Assembly: GCA_030604405.1 (NCBI GenBank) | Contig: JAUVVY010000005.1 | Location: 1 to 64,000 of the forward strand | From: a bacterium | Lineage (GTDB): Bacteria > Armatimonadota > Zipacnadia > Zipacnadales > UBA11051 | Reading direction: 5' to 3' | Length of the DNA stretch: 64,000 nt | Shown: piece after piece, positions 1 through 8,667 of the stretch | Layout of the letters: each line of letters starts with the position of its first letter | Numbering within the stretch: the first letter of the stretch is position 1 | Translations under genes and position numbers: made by a program | The notes under the pieces: model-generated | The model's input: only the letters and a program-made list of their open reading frames with translations | What the model was told of the DNA's origin: nothing | Database searches by the model: none

Positions 1-61
1 CGGCGGCATCCTTGGCGAGCTCGGCATTGAATGTTGCTGCATTTAAGCCTGTGTTCGCCAT
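1..61 (-). CDS. Partial CDS, N-terminus only (runs off the left edge)
   Basis: Reading leftward, an ATG at 61-59 opens a frame that stays open to the window edge (20 codons, beginning MANTGLNAATFNAELAKDAA). A purine-rich AGAGG lies about 6 nt before the ATG. It sits downstream of, and on the same strand as, the aminotransferase gene at 227-1606, so the two may be co-transcribed. Too little is visible to assign a family. The call rests on the ribosome-binding site, the open frame and the gene context. Confidence 0.4.
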   Translation of the reverse strand, partial: MANTGLNAATFNAELAKDAA

Positions 62-97
62 ATGCCCCCTCTTATCTTGCTTCTACCAACAATTTTT

Positions 98-120
98 TGC
101 ATAACTACAGTGGAAGCCCG
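98..120. repeat. Short dispersed repeat, boundary segment of the 15.2/46.8 kb repeat family
   Basis: The 23-base segment starting TGCATAACTACAGTGG and ending in AAGCCCG recurs exactly at 15436-15458 and with a few changes at 46932-46954. At the other two sites it flanks a larger structured repeat; here the larger part is not visible, so this is a solo or truncated copy. It lies in the gap between two leftward genes. Downstream bases to about 165 (GCCCGACC and GGCCCGGCC, each followed by TACG) resemble the same family. Confidence 0.7.
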
Positions 121-226
121 ACCTACGGGATTCTTTTGGGAGGCCCGGCCTACGCGCTATTGCTTCCTCTTCGCGCCGAGCATCACTCAGCTGAATTCAC
201 TGACAGGCCGGCGTCGCCGGCTGACT

Positions 227-1606
227 TCACAGCCACGGCCTCGCATCGGCATCCGGCGTGCAATACGCCGAAAACACCTTGTTCATGCCTTTAGCGATGT
301 TGCGGCAATCCTGCGCGTTGTACCACTGGCTCAGCCCGATTGAGATTGCCCGGTCGAAGAGGTCATCAGCCACCGGGCAGTCGCCTTTCGCATATTCGAT
401 CTTGCCGCCGCTGTCTGTGTACAGCGGGCACTCGTACGGACAGTCCGCATCTGTAGAGCCGCTCTTGACCGTAACCGGGTACATGTGGTGATAGATGTGC
501 CAGTCCGGTGCGGCCTTGTCGCCCCGCATCGCGGCAGGGATATTCTCCGCCTGCAGCGCCGCCACTATCTTCTCGCCCAGCGCGATTGTCTCCGGGAAGA
601 ACCGCAGCGCATAGCCGACCTCACCTTCGAGGTCGTTGATTGTCTGGGGGACGATCTCCGCGTAGCTATTGAGCTGCTTCAGAACGCGCATCTTGACGGT
701 GCGAAACCGCTTCACCGTGGCCGGCATCTTCTTAAGCTGCACCACATCCACGGCCGCTTCCAGTTCGGAAAGCCGATAGTTGGTGCCACAGTAAAGCTCG
801 CCCTCATAGCGCGGCGGGGCAAAGCGCACCGGACGCCACAGGCCCCCACATTCGGCAAGCTGGTTAGCACGCTCCCACAGCCGCTTATTCTTGGCCAGTA
901 TCAGTCCGCCTTCCCCGCCGCCCACGATCTTGTAGGCCGATATGCTGAAGCAACTCAAATCTCCGAAGGTGCCGACGTACTTGCCTTTGAATTGCCCGCC
1001 GCAAGCCTGCGCGCAGTCCTCAATGACTTTCAGCTTATGCTTGCGCGCGATCTTCATAATCGCACCCATGTCGCACACTCCGCCCTGCCAGTGCGTGGGC
1101 ACCAGGGCCACGGTGCGTTTACTAATCAGCGGCTCCAGCTTGGCCGGGTCCATCTGCAGCGACTCATCCACATCGCAGAAGACCGGAATGCCCCTGGACT
1201 CCACGACCGCTGCGGCTGTGGCAAAAAAGCCGATAGCCGGGCAGATGACTTCGGTCCCGGGACCAACACCGGCGGCCACGAAAGCCGCATGAAGGGCGGC
1301 GGTGCCCGAGCTCACACCGATGGCGTACTTGGCCCCGAAGGTCTTGCAGGCCAGCTTCTCGAATGCCTGCACCCTGGTCTCTTTGAGCGGCGAGTAGTAA
1401 TTCGCCAGATAGGGGCCTTCACCCAAGTCGTCGGCCTCAGCCGCCTTTCGCATTTTCGCCAGCGCCTGCTTGGAGAACCCGAAGCGCTCGGCGATGGCCA
1501 TGAACTCATCCACGCCGATTTTCGGCCTGCCCCTGCCCTCGATGCTGGTTACTGCTTTGAGTCCGCCCTCCAGCGCCAGTTTTTCTTTTGCTCTTTCGTC
1601 GGCCAT
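227..1606 (-). CDS. DegT/DnrJ/EryC1/StrS-family PLP aminotransferase
   Basis: This 459-residue protein belongs to the sugar aminotransferase family that transfers an amino group to keto-sugars (or, in AHBA synthase relatives, performs a dehydration). The core runs from about residue 70, after an unusual N-terminal extension rich in charged residues. The nucleotide-sugar fold is recognisable from VSSGTAALHAAF (about 98-109), the PLP-contact segment VIEDCAQACGG (about 194-204) and the Schiff-base lysine K226 in SAYKIVGGGEGG. The start ATG at 1606 has AGGAG nine bases upstream. It is divergent from the gene at 1845. Substrate is unknown; no nucleotide-sugar dehydratase is nearby, so it could serve surface-glycan or secondary-metabolite synthesis. 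Confidence 0.88.
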   Translation of the reverse strand: MADERAKEKLALEGGLKAVTSIEGRGRPKIGVDEFMAIAERFGFSKQALAKMRKAAEADDLGEGPYLANYYSPLKETRVQAFEKLACKTFGAKYAIGVSSGTAALHAAFVAAGVGPGTEVICPAIGFFATAAAVVESRGIPVFCDVDESLQMDPAKLEPLISKRTVALVPTHWQGGVCDMGAIMKIARKHKLKVIEDCAQACGGQFKGKYVGTFGDLSCFSISAYKIVGGGEGGLILAKNKRLWERANQLAECGGLWRPVRFAPPRYEGELYCGTNYRLSELEAAVDVVQLKKMPATVKRFRTVKMRVLKQLNSYAEIVPQTINDLEGEVGYALRFFPETIALGEKIVAALQAENIPAAMRGDKAAPDWHIYHHMYPVTVKSGSTDADCPYECPLYTDSGGKIEYAKGDCPVADDLFDRAISIGLSQWYNAQDCRNIAKGMNKVFSAYCTPDADARPWL

Positions 1607-1844
1607 TACGCTTCACTCCTTGCGTGCACCACGTCTGCCGCAGACTAGCGGTGTTGCGAGGGATGATATTTCGCCATCGGCTGTTGCTTACCTTGTGCCC
1701 CGGCCAATAATCATCGCAGCCGCACCTGGCGTGCCTGCCCGACTCCGCTGCTGTTGCCTTTCGACGTCGCCCCTGGGCCGCAGAGGTCTTCACAGCGCCA
1801 CGGCGAACAGTACGTGCACGACGCTACTCATGGAGGTACCTGCT

Positions 1845-2939
1845 ATGCTCACAATCGAGGACCCGCTTCACGGTGCAGTTCTGAACCACAGGTATGGCGT
1901 GCAGAATGACGACGCCCTCACCTTCACCGTAACCGGCCAGACGCCCCCTTACGGTCATGTGACTGTCAACGACATACCTGCCACGCTGAGCATGGGGGGC
2001 TTCAGTTGCGAGGTCACAATAACCCAGCCCGAGCAGGATATCACTGCGCTGTATGATGGCTCTTATGGCCGCCAGGAGCATACGGTGCGGGTGGTCTGGG
2101 ATCGCTATTCCCGCCCCCGCTATCGCTTTTCGATTGACGACAACAGCTTCTGGCTGCGAGACATTGCCCGCGAAGGCTACGATTCGCTTTTTGACTGCTT
2201 CTACCTCGGCATCCTGCGCAATCTGCATCAGGAGTACGGCACGAAATTCACCGTCAACATCTACTACGAAGCGGATGACGGCTTCCAGATTACTGAGTTC
2301 CCTGACCAGTATCGGGGCGAATTTGAGGATAATGCGGACTGGCTGGTATTGGCCTTTCATGCCTATGCTGACAAGCCGGATCGCCCGTACCAGTACGCCC
2401 CGCCTGAGCAGCTCATCAGGGATCTCGACATGGTGCAGGAGGAGATTATTCGCTTTGCCGGCGAGCAGACGCTGGCCGTCCCGACTGTCATCCACTGGGG
2501 CATGGTTTTGCCCGAAGCCCTGCCGTTGCTCTATGAAAGGGGCGTGCGAGTGCTGTCTGGTTTTCAGCGACCAACTTCTTACGGCTACGATGTCAACTAC
2601 TGGCTCGACGACGTCCGCTCCGAGTGGGCCTACAACCACGAGGCGCTCAAGGATTTCGCCAGCGGCATCATCTTCTCACGCGTGGACATCATCTGCAACA
2701 ACACGCCGGTTGACCGCGTCGCACCCACGCTGCAGCCGCTTTACGACAACCCGTATCTGGCTGAGATCATGGACCTGTTCACTCACGAGCAGTATTTCTG
2801 GCCGTTCTACGTCAACTACACTCCCGACCATGCGCAGCGCCTTGACGCGGCGATCCGCTGGGTAACGGAGCGCGGCTACGAGCCGGTCTTCTTCCATGAA
2901 GGAAACTGGGGACAGTCACCTATCTCTGCACAGGAGTAG
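1845..2939 (+). CDS. Hypothetical protein, distantly polysaccharide-deacetylase-like
   Basis: A 364-residue protein without a signal peptide. I chose ATG 1845 because GGAGGT lies seven bases upstream (1832-1837); an ATG at 1830 is possible, and the longer open frame back to 1470 overlaps the divergent aminotransferase and reads as non-coding. The N-terminal 90 residues look like an Ig-like beta domain (VTGQTPPYGHVTVNDIPA). The remainder has features reminiscent of NodB-type deacetylases: FSIDDN in the place of the Asp-Asp metal motif, LAFHAY, and a C-terminal VFFHEGNW. The similarity is weak and catalysis is not shown. The last residues (NWGQSPISAQE) are encoded by an inverted-repeat element that covers the stop codon, so the C-terminus appears to have been altered by that insertion. 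Confidence 0.7.
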   Translation: MLTIEDPLHGAVLNHRYGVQNDDALTFTVTGQTPPYGHVTVNDIPATLSMGGFSCEVTITQPEQDITALYDGSYGRQEHTVRVVWDRYSRPRYRFSIDDNSFWLRDIAREGYDSLFDCFYLGILRNLHQEYGTKFTVNIYYEADDGFQITEFPDQYRGEFEDNADWLVLAFHAYADKPDRPYQYAPPEQLIRDLDMVQEEIIRFAGEQTLAVPTVIHWGMVLPEALPLLYERGVRVLSGFQRPTSYGYDVNYWLDDVRSEWAYNHEALKDFASGIIFSRVDIICNNTPVDRVAPTLQPLYDNPYLAEIMDLFTHEQYFWPFYVNYTPDHAQRLDAAIRWVTERGYEPVFFHEGNWGQSPISAQE

Positions 2940-2990
2940 GAGTGGAACCTACAGAGATCGCAAGAAATGGGTGACTGTCCCCAATTTCCC
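2901..2990. repeat. Inverted repeat of the GGGGACAGTC family spanning a stop codon
   Basis: The left arm 2901-2920 (GGAAACTGGGGACAGTCACC) is the reverse complement of 2970-2989 with one mismatch. Inside, ATCTCTG (2922-2928) pairs with CAGAGAT (2952-2958), giving a long hairpin with a second small stem in the loop. It covers the end and stop codon of the gene at 1845-2939 and stops 28 nt before the start of the sialidase gene. The same GGGGACAG core recurs at 5552, 13308 and, in the opposite orientation, 16478. Confidence 0.85.
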
Positions 2991-3017
2991 ATGCCACTAC
3001 CCGTGGGAGGACAGATC

Positions 3018-4025
3018 ATGAAAGAAACTATCCTGTTTGTGTCCGGTCAGGAGGGTTACCATACCTACCGTATCCCCGCCATCATCGTCTCGAAGGCCGG
3101 AACGATCCTGGCCTTCTGCGAGGGTCGAAGGAACACCGGCGCTGATGACGATGATATTGATCTACTACTACGGCGCAGCTTCGACAACGGTGAAACGTGG
3201 ACACCGAAGCAGGTGGTGTGGGACAACGGGGAGGACACGACAGGTAATCCCTGCGCAGTGGTTGACGGGGACACGGGCACGATCTGGCTGGCTTTCTGCC
3301 GCAACAACGACCGAGTGTATGTCACCAATAGCACTGATGACGGAGCCAGTTGGGCAACCCCGGTAGAGATAACAAGCGAGGTCAAGCTGCCAGAATGGGC
3401 TTCGATCGGGACAGGTCCCGGCCACGGCGCTCAGTTGCGCAGCGGCAGATTGCTCATCCCTTGCTGGTCCGACTATTACCCAGAGCCGAAGGGCCTCGGA
3501 CACACCTTCTGTTTTTACAGCGACGACCGGGGGGGCACTTGGACGCTGGGGGATGTAGTCGGTGGAATTGACTGGGGAGACGAATGCGAGGCGGTGGAGA
3601 CCGAGGACGACGTGGTGTATCTCAACATCCGCGCCAAGCCCGGCAAGCCGTTTCGGGCCTACGCCTGGAGCAACGACGGCGGCGCCACGTGGTCGGATGT
3701 CCAGTGGCATAAGGACATTCCCGAACCCTCGTCATGCCAGGGCAGTGTCATTCGTCTCACCGATGCCCAGCACCATGACAGGAACCGCGTTCTCGTTTCC
3801 AATCCGGCCGGCCCTGAGCGTGAAGGCCTGACGCTTCGCCTCAGCTATGACGAATGTCAAACCTGGACCGCCGGCAAGTTGCTCTTCCCGGGCCCGGCGG
3901 CGTATTCAGACCTATGTGTTCTTCCCGACATGTCCATCTGCTGCTTCTATGAGAGCGGGCAACAGCATCCCTACGAAAGAATCACCTTTGCCCGGTTTAC
4001 ACTCGAATTTGCTGGGCAGGCATAG
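3018..4025 (+). CDS. Sialidase / BNR-repeat exo-alpha-sialidase family protein
   Basis: This 335-residue protein has the hallmarks of the GH33-like sialidase superfamily, a six-bladed propeller that releases sialic acids. An early YRIP motif (17-20) carries the first substrate-carboxylate arginine. Asp boxes (S-x-D-x-G-x-T-W) are seen as SFDNGETW, STDDGASW, YSDDRGGTW and SNDGGATW. ATG 3018 is preferred because GGAGG at 3006-3010 stands seven bases upstream; the frame is open further back only through the repeat element. No signal peptide is visible, so either the enzyme acts in the cytoplasm or leaves by another route. Many members of this family in environmental bacteria act on other sugars, so the substrate is uncertain. 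The aldehyde dehydrogenase follows after 57 nt. Confidence 0.88.
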   Translation: MKETILFVSGQEGYHTYRIPAIIVSKAGTILAFCEGRRNTGADDDDIDLLLRRSFDNGETWTPKQVVWDNGEDTTGNPCAVVDGDTGTIWLAFCRNNDRVYVTNSTDDGASWATPVEITSEVKLPEWASIGTGPGHGAQLRSGRLLIPCWSDYYPEPKGLGHTFCFYSDDRGGTWTLGDVVGGIDWGDECEAVETEDDVVYLNIRAKPGKPFRAYAWSNDGGATWSDVQWHKDIPEPSSCQGSVIRLTDAQHHDRNRVLVSNPAGPEREGLTLRLSYDECQTWTAGKLLFPGPAAYSDLCVLPDMSICCFYESGQQHPYERITFARFTLEFAGQA

Positions 4026-4082
4026 TCCCGTGACCCGGCGAATTGGTAATCAGCACAAAACTATCTGGCAGGGGGTACTACC

Positions 4083-5552
4083 ATGCGAGAGTTCAAGCTA
4101 TTCATAGATGGGCAGTATTGCGACGCCGCCAGTGGCGAAACATACAATTCGATACACCCGGGCAACGGCGAGGTCATCGCCACCATCGCTAAAGCCGGCC
4201 CGGACGATGTCGCGCGCGCATGCACGGCGGCTCAGGCGGCCTTTGACGGCGGGTGGGGCGCCATGACCAGTGCCGAGCGCTCAACTATCCTCGCCCGCGC
4301 GGCCGAGCTGCTGCTTGAGCGCGCCGAGGAGTTCGCTCAGCTTGAGATGGCTGATGTCGGCAAGCCGATTAACGAGGCCCGCAACATTGACATTCCGGTC
4401 GCCGCCAGCTATCTGCAATGGTACTCGGAAGTCACCGACGCTGCGGCGGGGCAGACCATCCCCGTTCCCGATCCCGGCCAGGTTGACTTCACCCTCTACG
4501 AGCCCTACGGTGTCGTCGGCGGCATTGCTCCCTGGAATTTCCCGCTGTTCCTGGGCATTCTGAAGATCGGCCCGGCCTTGGCCACCGGCAATTGCATTGT
4601 GCTCAAGCCTGCCAGCATCACCGCGATGACCACCTCAGCGGTCTGCGAGCTGTTTGCCGAGGCCGGCTTGCCCGCCGGAGCGCTCAATGTCGTCATTGGC
4701 CCGGGCTCGACCGTCGGCGAGGCGATCGTCACCGACCCGCACGTGCGCATGGTCAGCTTTACCGGCTCGACGGCGGTCGGCCGCCGCATCATCGAGCTTT
4801 CCCAGCACAACATCACCAACGTCTCGATGGAGCTGGGCGGCAAGTCGCCCAATATCATCTTCGCCGATGCCGATTTTGATCAGGCCGTGGCAGGAGCGGT
4901 CTTCGGCGTGCTGCTCAACAATGGTCAGAACTGTATCGCCGGCACGCGGGTGCTGGTTGAAAAGCCCATTTACGATGATGTGGTTGCCGCCGTGGCCGAC
5001 AAGATGGCCTCGCTCAAGGTTGGCAATCCCGCTGACGAATCAACTCAGCTCGGTGCCATCGTCTCCCAGCAGCAGTTCGACACGGTCACCGGCTACATCG
5101 AGATTGGCAAGTCCGAGGGCGCGAGGCTCGTATGCGGCGGCAGCGTGCCTGGAGGACCGGAATTCGCCGGCGGCTTTTATGTCCAACCGACGCTTTTTGC
5201 TGATGTGACCAACGAGATGCGCGTGGCTCGCGAGGAGATTTTCGGCCCGGTCCTGGTTGCCATACCCTTCGAGGACGAAGCCGACGCCATTCGCATTGCC
5301 AACGACACCGACTACGGCTTGGGTTCGGGAGTCTTCACTACTAATGCCGACCGCATCCAGCGCATGGTGCGGGCGCTGAAATCCGGCACCGTCTATGTCA
5401 ATTGCTACAACGCGGTCTATCCGCAGTCACCGTTCCCGGGCTGGAGGCAGTCGGGCAATGGTGTTGAGCGCGGCATGGCGGGTCTATTTACGTATGTCCG
5501 CATTAAGAACGTGATTCAGGACCTCTCCGGCCAGCCGATCGGCTGGTTCTGA
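4083..5552 (+). CDS. NAD(P)+-dependent aldehyde dehydrogenase (betaine-aldehyde-dehydrogenase-like)
   Basis: A full-length, 489-residue ALDH-superfamily enzyme oxidising an aldehyde to the acid. The expected active-site residues are present: Asn152 in PWNFP, the nucleotide-binding FTGST (226-230), general base Glu250 in MELGGKSPN and the nucleophile Cys284 in GQNCIAG. The conserved EEIFGPV occurs near residue 384. It most resembles the betaine/gamma-aminobutyraldehyde/lactaldehyde group, but the actual substrate cannot be read from the sequence. A G-rich ribosome-binding site (AGGGGG) precedes ATG 4083. A GGGGACAG repeat begins at the last base of the stop codon. Its position after a sialidase suggests sugar catabolism, for instance an aldehyde made during deoxy-sugar or amino-sugar breakdown. 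Confidence 0.92.
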   Translation: MREFKLFIDGQYCDAASGETYNSIHPGNGEVIATIAKAGPDDVARACTAAQAAFDGGWGAMTSAERSTILARAAELLLERAEEFAQLEMADVGKPINEARNIDIPVAASYLQWYSEVTDAAAGQTIPVPDPGQVDFTLYEPYGVVGGIAPWNFPLFLGILKIGPALATGNCIVLKPASITAMTTSAVCELFAEAGLPAGALNVVIGPGSTVGEAIVTDPHVRMVSFTGSTAVGRRIIELSQHNITNVSMELGGKSPNIIFADADFDQAVAGAVFGVLLNNGQNCIAGTRVLVEKPIYDDVVAAVADKMASLKVGNPADESTQLGAIVSQQQFDTVTGYIEIGKSEGARLVCGGSVPGGPEFAGGFYVQPTLFADVTNEMRVAREEIFGPVLVAIPFEDEADAIRIANDTDYGLGSGVFTTNADRIQRMVRALKSGTVYVNCYNAVYPQSPFPGWRQSGNGVERGMAGLFTYVRIKNVIQDLSGQPIGWF

Positions 5553-5573
5553 AAAAGGGGACAGAGCCTTTCT
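5552..5573. repeat. GGGGACAG-family repeat copy
   Basis: AAAAAGGGGACAGAGCC followed by TTTCTT starts at the last base of the aldehyde dehydrogenase stop codon. The A5GG...CCT-rich arrangement matches the element at 16478-16499 and shares the GGGGACAG core with the copies at 2901-2990 and 13308-13336. Confidence 0.7.
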
Positions 5574-5593
5574 TCAAAACACATTCGCGTAGG

Positions 5594-5637
5594 TCGGGCT
5601 TTCCGCAGGCCCTGAGCGAAGTCGAAGGGCAGCCCGA
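5594..5637. repeat. TCGGGC hairpin repeat, copy 1
   Basis: TCGGGCT (5594-5600) pairs with AGCCCGA (5631-5637), and GCCC (5609-5612) pairs with GGGC (5627-5630) inside; the loop region carries CTGAGCGAAGTCGAAG. A second copy at 9708-9779 keeps both helices although the outer arms differ at one paired position (T-A here, A-T there), which is what a maintained hairpin predicts. Confidence 0.75.
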
Positions 5638-5700
5638 GTCCGCTAGTAGGACAGGCGTCTGTAATCGTCAGGACACTACTCAACATTTGGGAGTGATATT

Positions 5701-6702
5701 ATGCCAGACAAACAACTCTTATGCTACGCGGTGGGCCTGTTGTTTCTGTTATTGGCCGCGGCTGGGGTAGCGCAGGAGCCGGAGGAGACTTTCGGCTGCG
5801 AGGCCAATCCGACCGGCGATCCAATCGGCGGAGGCGAGGGCTACCGCGACATCCTCACCACCGGCGATTTCATCGTCAAGACCACCGACGAATTCGTCGC
5901 CGCTCTGAAGCAGGCCTCCCCCGGCCAGGTCATTTACCTCCCTGACGGGGTCGAGATTGACCTCAGCGCCCATAACACCTTGGCAATACCTGCTGGCGTC
6001 ACGCTCGCAGGCGGCCGGGGCGCAGACGGCTCCGAGGGTGCCCGCATCTTCACCACACGCAAATCCGGCAGGATGTTTGTCGCGGCGGGCGACGACGTGC
6101 GCCTGACCGGTCTGCGCTTCGAAGGCCCTTACGGCGGCAGCGAGCGAGTCGCCCACAGTGCCTACTTTCTCAGCATTGGCGACTACGGCACCGAGGTGGA
6201 CAATTGCGAGATCTACAACTTCAATGTCGCCGCCATCGGCGTAGGCCGTGGCGCTACGAACGTCCAGATCCATCACAATTTCATCCACCACTCCCAGCGC
6301 TCCGGTCTCGGCTACGGGGTATCCACCAGCTCCAGCGACGTGCACATTATCGCCAACAAATTCGATTACTGCCGCCATCACATCGCCTCCGGCGGCAGTC
6401 CCGGCTCCGGCTACGAGGCGGCCTGGAATCTGATCCTGCCCAACGCCACCAGCCACCACTTCGACATGCACGGCGGGCGCGACCGCGGCGACAGCACCGA
6501 CATTGCCGGCGACTGGATGCACGTCCATCACAACACCTTCCAGAGCACGCACCGCCATGTCGCAATTCGTGGAGTGCCGTCCGACGGGGCGGAGATTCAC
6601 CACAACTGGTTCGCCAATCCGGCGGCGAAAAGTGTTTCGAGCGGCGGCAACACCAGAGTGTATCGCAACGTATATGGGCCAGAAAAGATACTGGAGGAGT
6701 AG
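5701..6702 (+). CDS. Secreted right-handed beta-helix (pectate-lyase-like) protein
   Basis: A 333-residue protein with a clear signal peptide (hydrophobic stretch about 8-22, probable cleavage near VAQ/EPEE). The mature protein starts with the pattern of the pectate-lyase superfamily: a GGGEGYRDI segment, then FVAALKQASPGQVIYLPDG, and successive coil repeats such as DNCEIYNFNVAAIGVG, VQIHHNFIHHS and VHHNTFQSTHRHVAIRG. Such proteins bind or cleave acidic polysaccharides outside the cytoplasm. The calcium-binding and catalytic residues cannot be confirmed by eye. The WD40 gene starts three bases after its stop, so the two are very probably one transcript. Confidence 0.82.
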   Translation: MPDKQLLCYAVGLLFLLLAAAGVAQEPEETFGCEANPTGDPIGGGEGYRDILTTGDFIVKTTDEFVAALKQASPGQVIYLPDGVEIDLSAHNTLAIPAGVTLAGGRGADGSEGARIFTTRKSGRMFVAAGDDVRLTGLRFEGPYGGSERVAHSAYFLSIGDYGTEVDNCEIYNFNVAAIGVGRGATNVQIHHNFIHHSQRSGLGYGVSTSSSDVHIIANKFDYCRHHIASGGSPGSGYEAAWNLILPNATSHHFDMHGGRDRGDSTDIAGDWMHVHHNTFQSTHRHVAIRGVPSDGAEIHHNWFANPAAKSVSSGGNTRVYRNVYGPEKILEE

Positions 6703-6705
6703 ATC

Positions 6706-8580
6706 ATGCGCACACTATGTCTCAGTTTGCTGTTCAGCGGTTTGATTGTCTTCCTCGTGTCGCACGTAACCGTCGCTCAGGACCGTTTAGGGGACCCTTT
6801 GCCTGAAGGCGCAGTCCAGCGCCTGGGCACTTTGCGGCTCCGCGGCGGCATCAGCGATCTATGCTATCTGCTCGATGGCCGTGGCGTAATCGCCGTCGGC
6901 AATCGCCTCGATATATGGGACCTCGCCAAGGGCGAATTGCAGGCCACGCAGAAGGTCTGCGACGCCGGCATAGTAAGCATCGCCCTGCGCAGCGACGGCA
7001 AGGCCATGCTTGTCGCCGATGGTTCCGGGAAAGTACACGAGTGGGACCTGGAGAACCAGGCCGTGCTCCACACTTTCGCAACCGACCAGTCCAGCCTCAG
7101 GTCTGCACACTATTCGCCCGATGAAAAGCGCGTGCTGACCACCGGTTCGCGCCCTCCGACGATCAAGGAATTCGAGCTGGCCACTGGCAACGAACTCGTC
7201 GCCATCAGCGGCAAGATGCACTATTTTCACGAGGCCATTTATGGACCCGAGGGTAAGACTGCACTGGTCAATGGTGGAGCCGGCTCTGACCCCATCCTGG
7301 CCCATTACGACCTGTCCAGCGGGGAGCCACTCCACGAATGGCACAAAGACTATTACGCGCACCGCAAGAGCCTTGTGCTTTCTGAAGACCGCCAGCGCCT
7401 GCTGGCCGGCACGCGGCACAGTGCCACAGAATGGCAGATCGCCGACCATGCGCTCCTGCAGAAGTTCAGCGGCCACCACGGCCATGCCGTCACCGCAGTA
7501 GCCTACTGCAAGGACCCTGACCAGCTCCTCACCGGTTCGCGCGACGGCTCTATTCGCCGCTGGAACCGCCTCGAAAACAAAGTCCTGCTGCGCTGGTGCC
7601 CGCACGAGGCTTATGTTACCCACATCCGGGTATCCCCTGACGGCGAGCGGGTCCTGTCGTACGGTCGAGGCATGGTCGCCGAAACCAGCTTGGCCGATGG
7701 TAAGTTCACGGTGGCCTGGGAGCGCCACAATGGCCCGGCTGAAGCCGTTGCACTCTTGCCCGACGGCTCGACGGCCGTTAGCGGCTCGGCAGACGGCATG
7801 CTGCGGACCTGGGACATCAATAGCGGCGAATGTCTGTCCACCATCGAAGGGGCTACCGTCGGTGCCTACGCTGTGGCTGTCTCACCTGATGGCACGCGCG
7901 TCGCAGCCGGCTGCAAGGACGGCATTATCCGCGAGTTCAGCCTTCCTGACGGTGAACTCATTCGGGAGCTCGAGGGTCATCGCGGCTATGTCCGCTCCGT
8001 GGCATATACACCCAAAGGCTGGCACCTGCTCAGCGCCGCCGGTGACGGCTCTGTCCGCGTATGGGGCATGGAAAAAGACGAGCCAATGCACGTGCTTAAG
8101 GAGCATCGTGGCGGAGTGCTCTCCGTGGCCATATCCGCCGATGGCAAGTTTGTGCTCAGTGGTGGGCGTGATGGTACCGTGAGATTCTACAATTTGCAGA
8201 CGGCGGAACTGTTGCAGACTTGCGAAGGCCACCGTGGCTGGGTGGAGGCCGTCTCTTTCGCCGGCGACAATGAGCACGCTTTGTCCTCAGGCAGGGACGG
8301 GAAGATCTACAAATGGGACCTCAATACCGGCGAGATCGAGGCCGAGATGGTGCATGGTGGCTGGGTGCGTGCTCTGGTTTGCACTCCTGACGGCAAGACT
8401 GTCTGTGCAGGCGGCGAGGATCGGACTATCACCTGTTGGGATCTGGAGAGTGGTGAGAAGACGGCCACTTTCAGCGGTCACCAGGGCCATGTCTTGTCTT
8501 TGGCGGTCACTCCGGACGGCAGCCGTCTGATCTCCGCCAGCCAGGACACCACGCTGCTGGTCTGGGAGTTGACACACTAG
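6706..8580 (+). CDS. Exported WD40-repeat protein with fourteen blades
   Basis: This 624-residue protein begins with a signal peptide (about 1-24, ending near VAQD) and is otherwise built of WD40 repeats. I count fourteen strand-D signatures, from LDIWDLAKGE and VHEWDLENQ through VRVWGMEKD and ITCWDLESG to the terminal LLVWELTH, which is the number needed for two seven-bladed propellers. WD40 proteins are binding scaffolds; no catalytic domain is fused here. GGAGGAG in the last codons of the preceding gene serves as its ribosome-binding site. The pairing with a secreted beta-helix protein suggests an extracytoplasmic role, but the partner is unknown. Confidence 0.9.
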   Translation: MRTLCLSLLFSGLIVFLVSHVTVAQDRLGDPLPEGAVQRLGTLRLRGGISDLCYLLDGRGVIAVGNRLDIWDLAKGELQATQKVCDAGIVSIALRSDGKAMLVADGSGKVHEWDLENQAVLHTFATDQSSLRSAHYSPDEKRVLTTGSRPPTIKEFELATGNELVAISGKMHYFHEAIYGPEGKTALVNGGAGSDPILAHYDLSSGEPLHEWHKDYYAHRKSLVLSEDRQRLLAGTRHSATEWQIADHALLQKFSGHHGHAVTAVAYCKDPDQLLTGSRDGSIRRWNRLENKVLLRWCPHEAYVTHIRVSPDGERVLSYGRGMVAETSLADGKFTVAWERHNGPAEAVALLPDGSTAVSGSADGMLRTWDINSGECLSTIEGATVGAYAVAVSPDGTRVAAGCKDGIIREFSLPDGELIRELEGHRGYVRSVAYTPKGWHLLSAAGDGSVRVWGMEKDEPMHVLKEHRGGVLSVAISADGKFVLSGGRDGTVRFYNLQTAELLQTCEGHRGWVEAVSFAGDNEHALSSGRDGKIYKWDLNTGEIEAEMVHGGWVRALVCTPDGKTVCAGGEDRTITCWDLESGEKTATFSGHQGHVLSLAVTPDGSRLISASQDTTLLVWELTH

Positions 8581-8667
8581 GATGCGCACTTGCACGTTAT
8601 CATCGCCTCAAGCTCCAGCCAAAGCCGCTGATCTGCACAGTGGTGCCAATAGCGGAGGTGAAAAGTG

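Noticed and set aside
485-1648. Rightward 387-codon frame over the aminotransferase
   Set aside because: No start signal or family; the leftward frame carries the PLP lysine and a ribosome-binding site.
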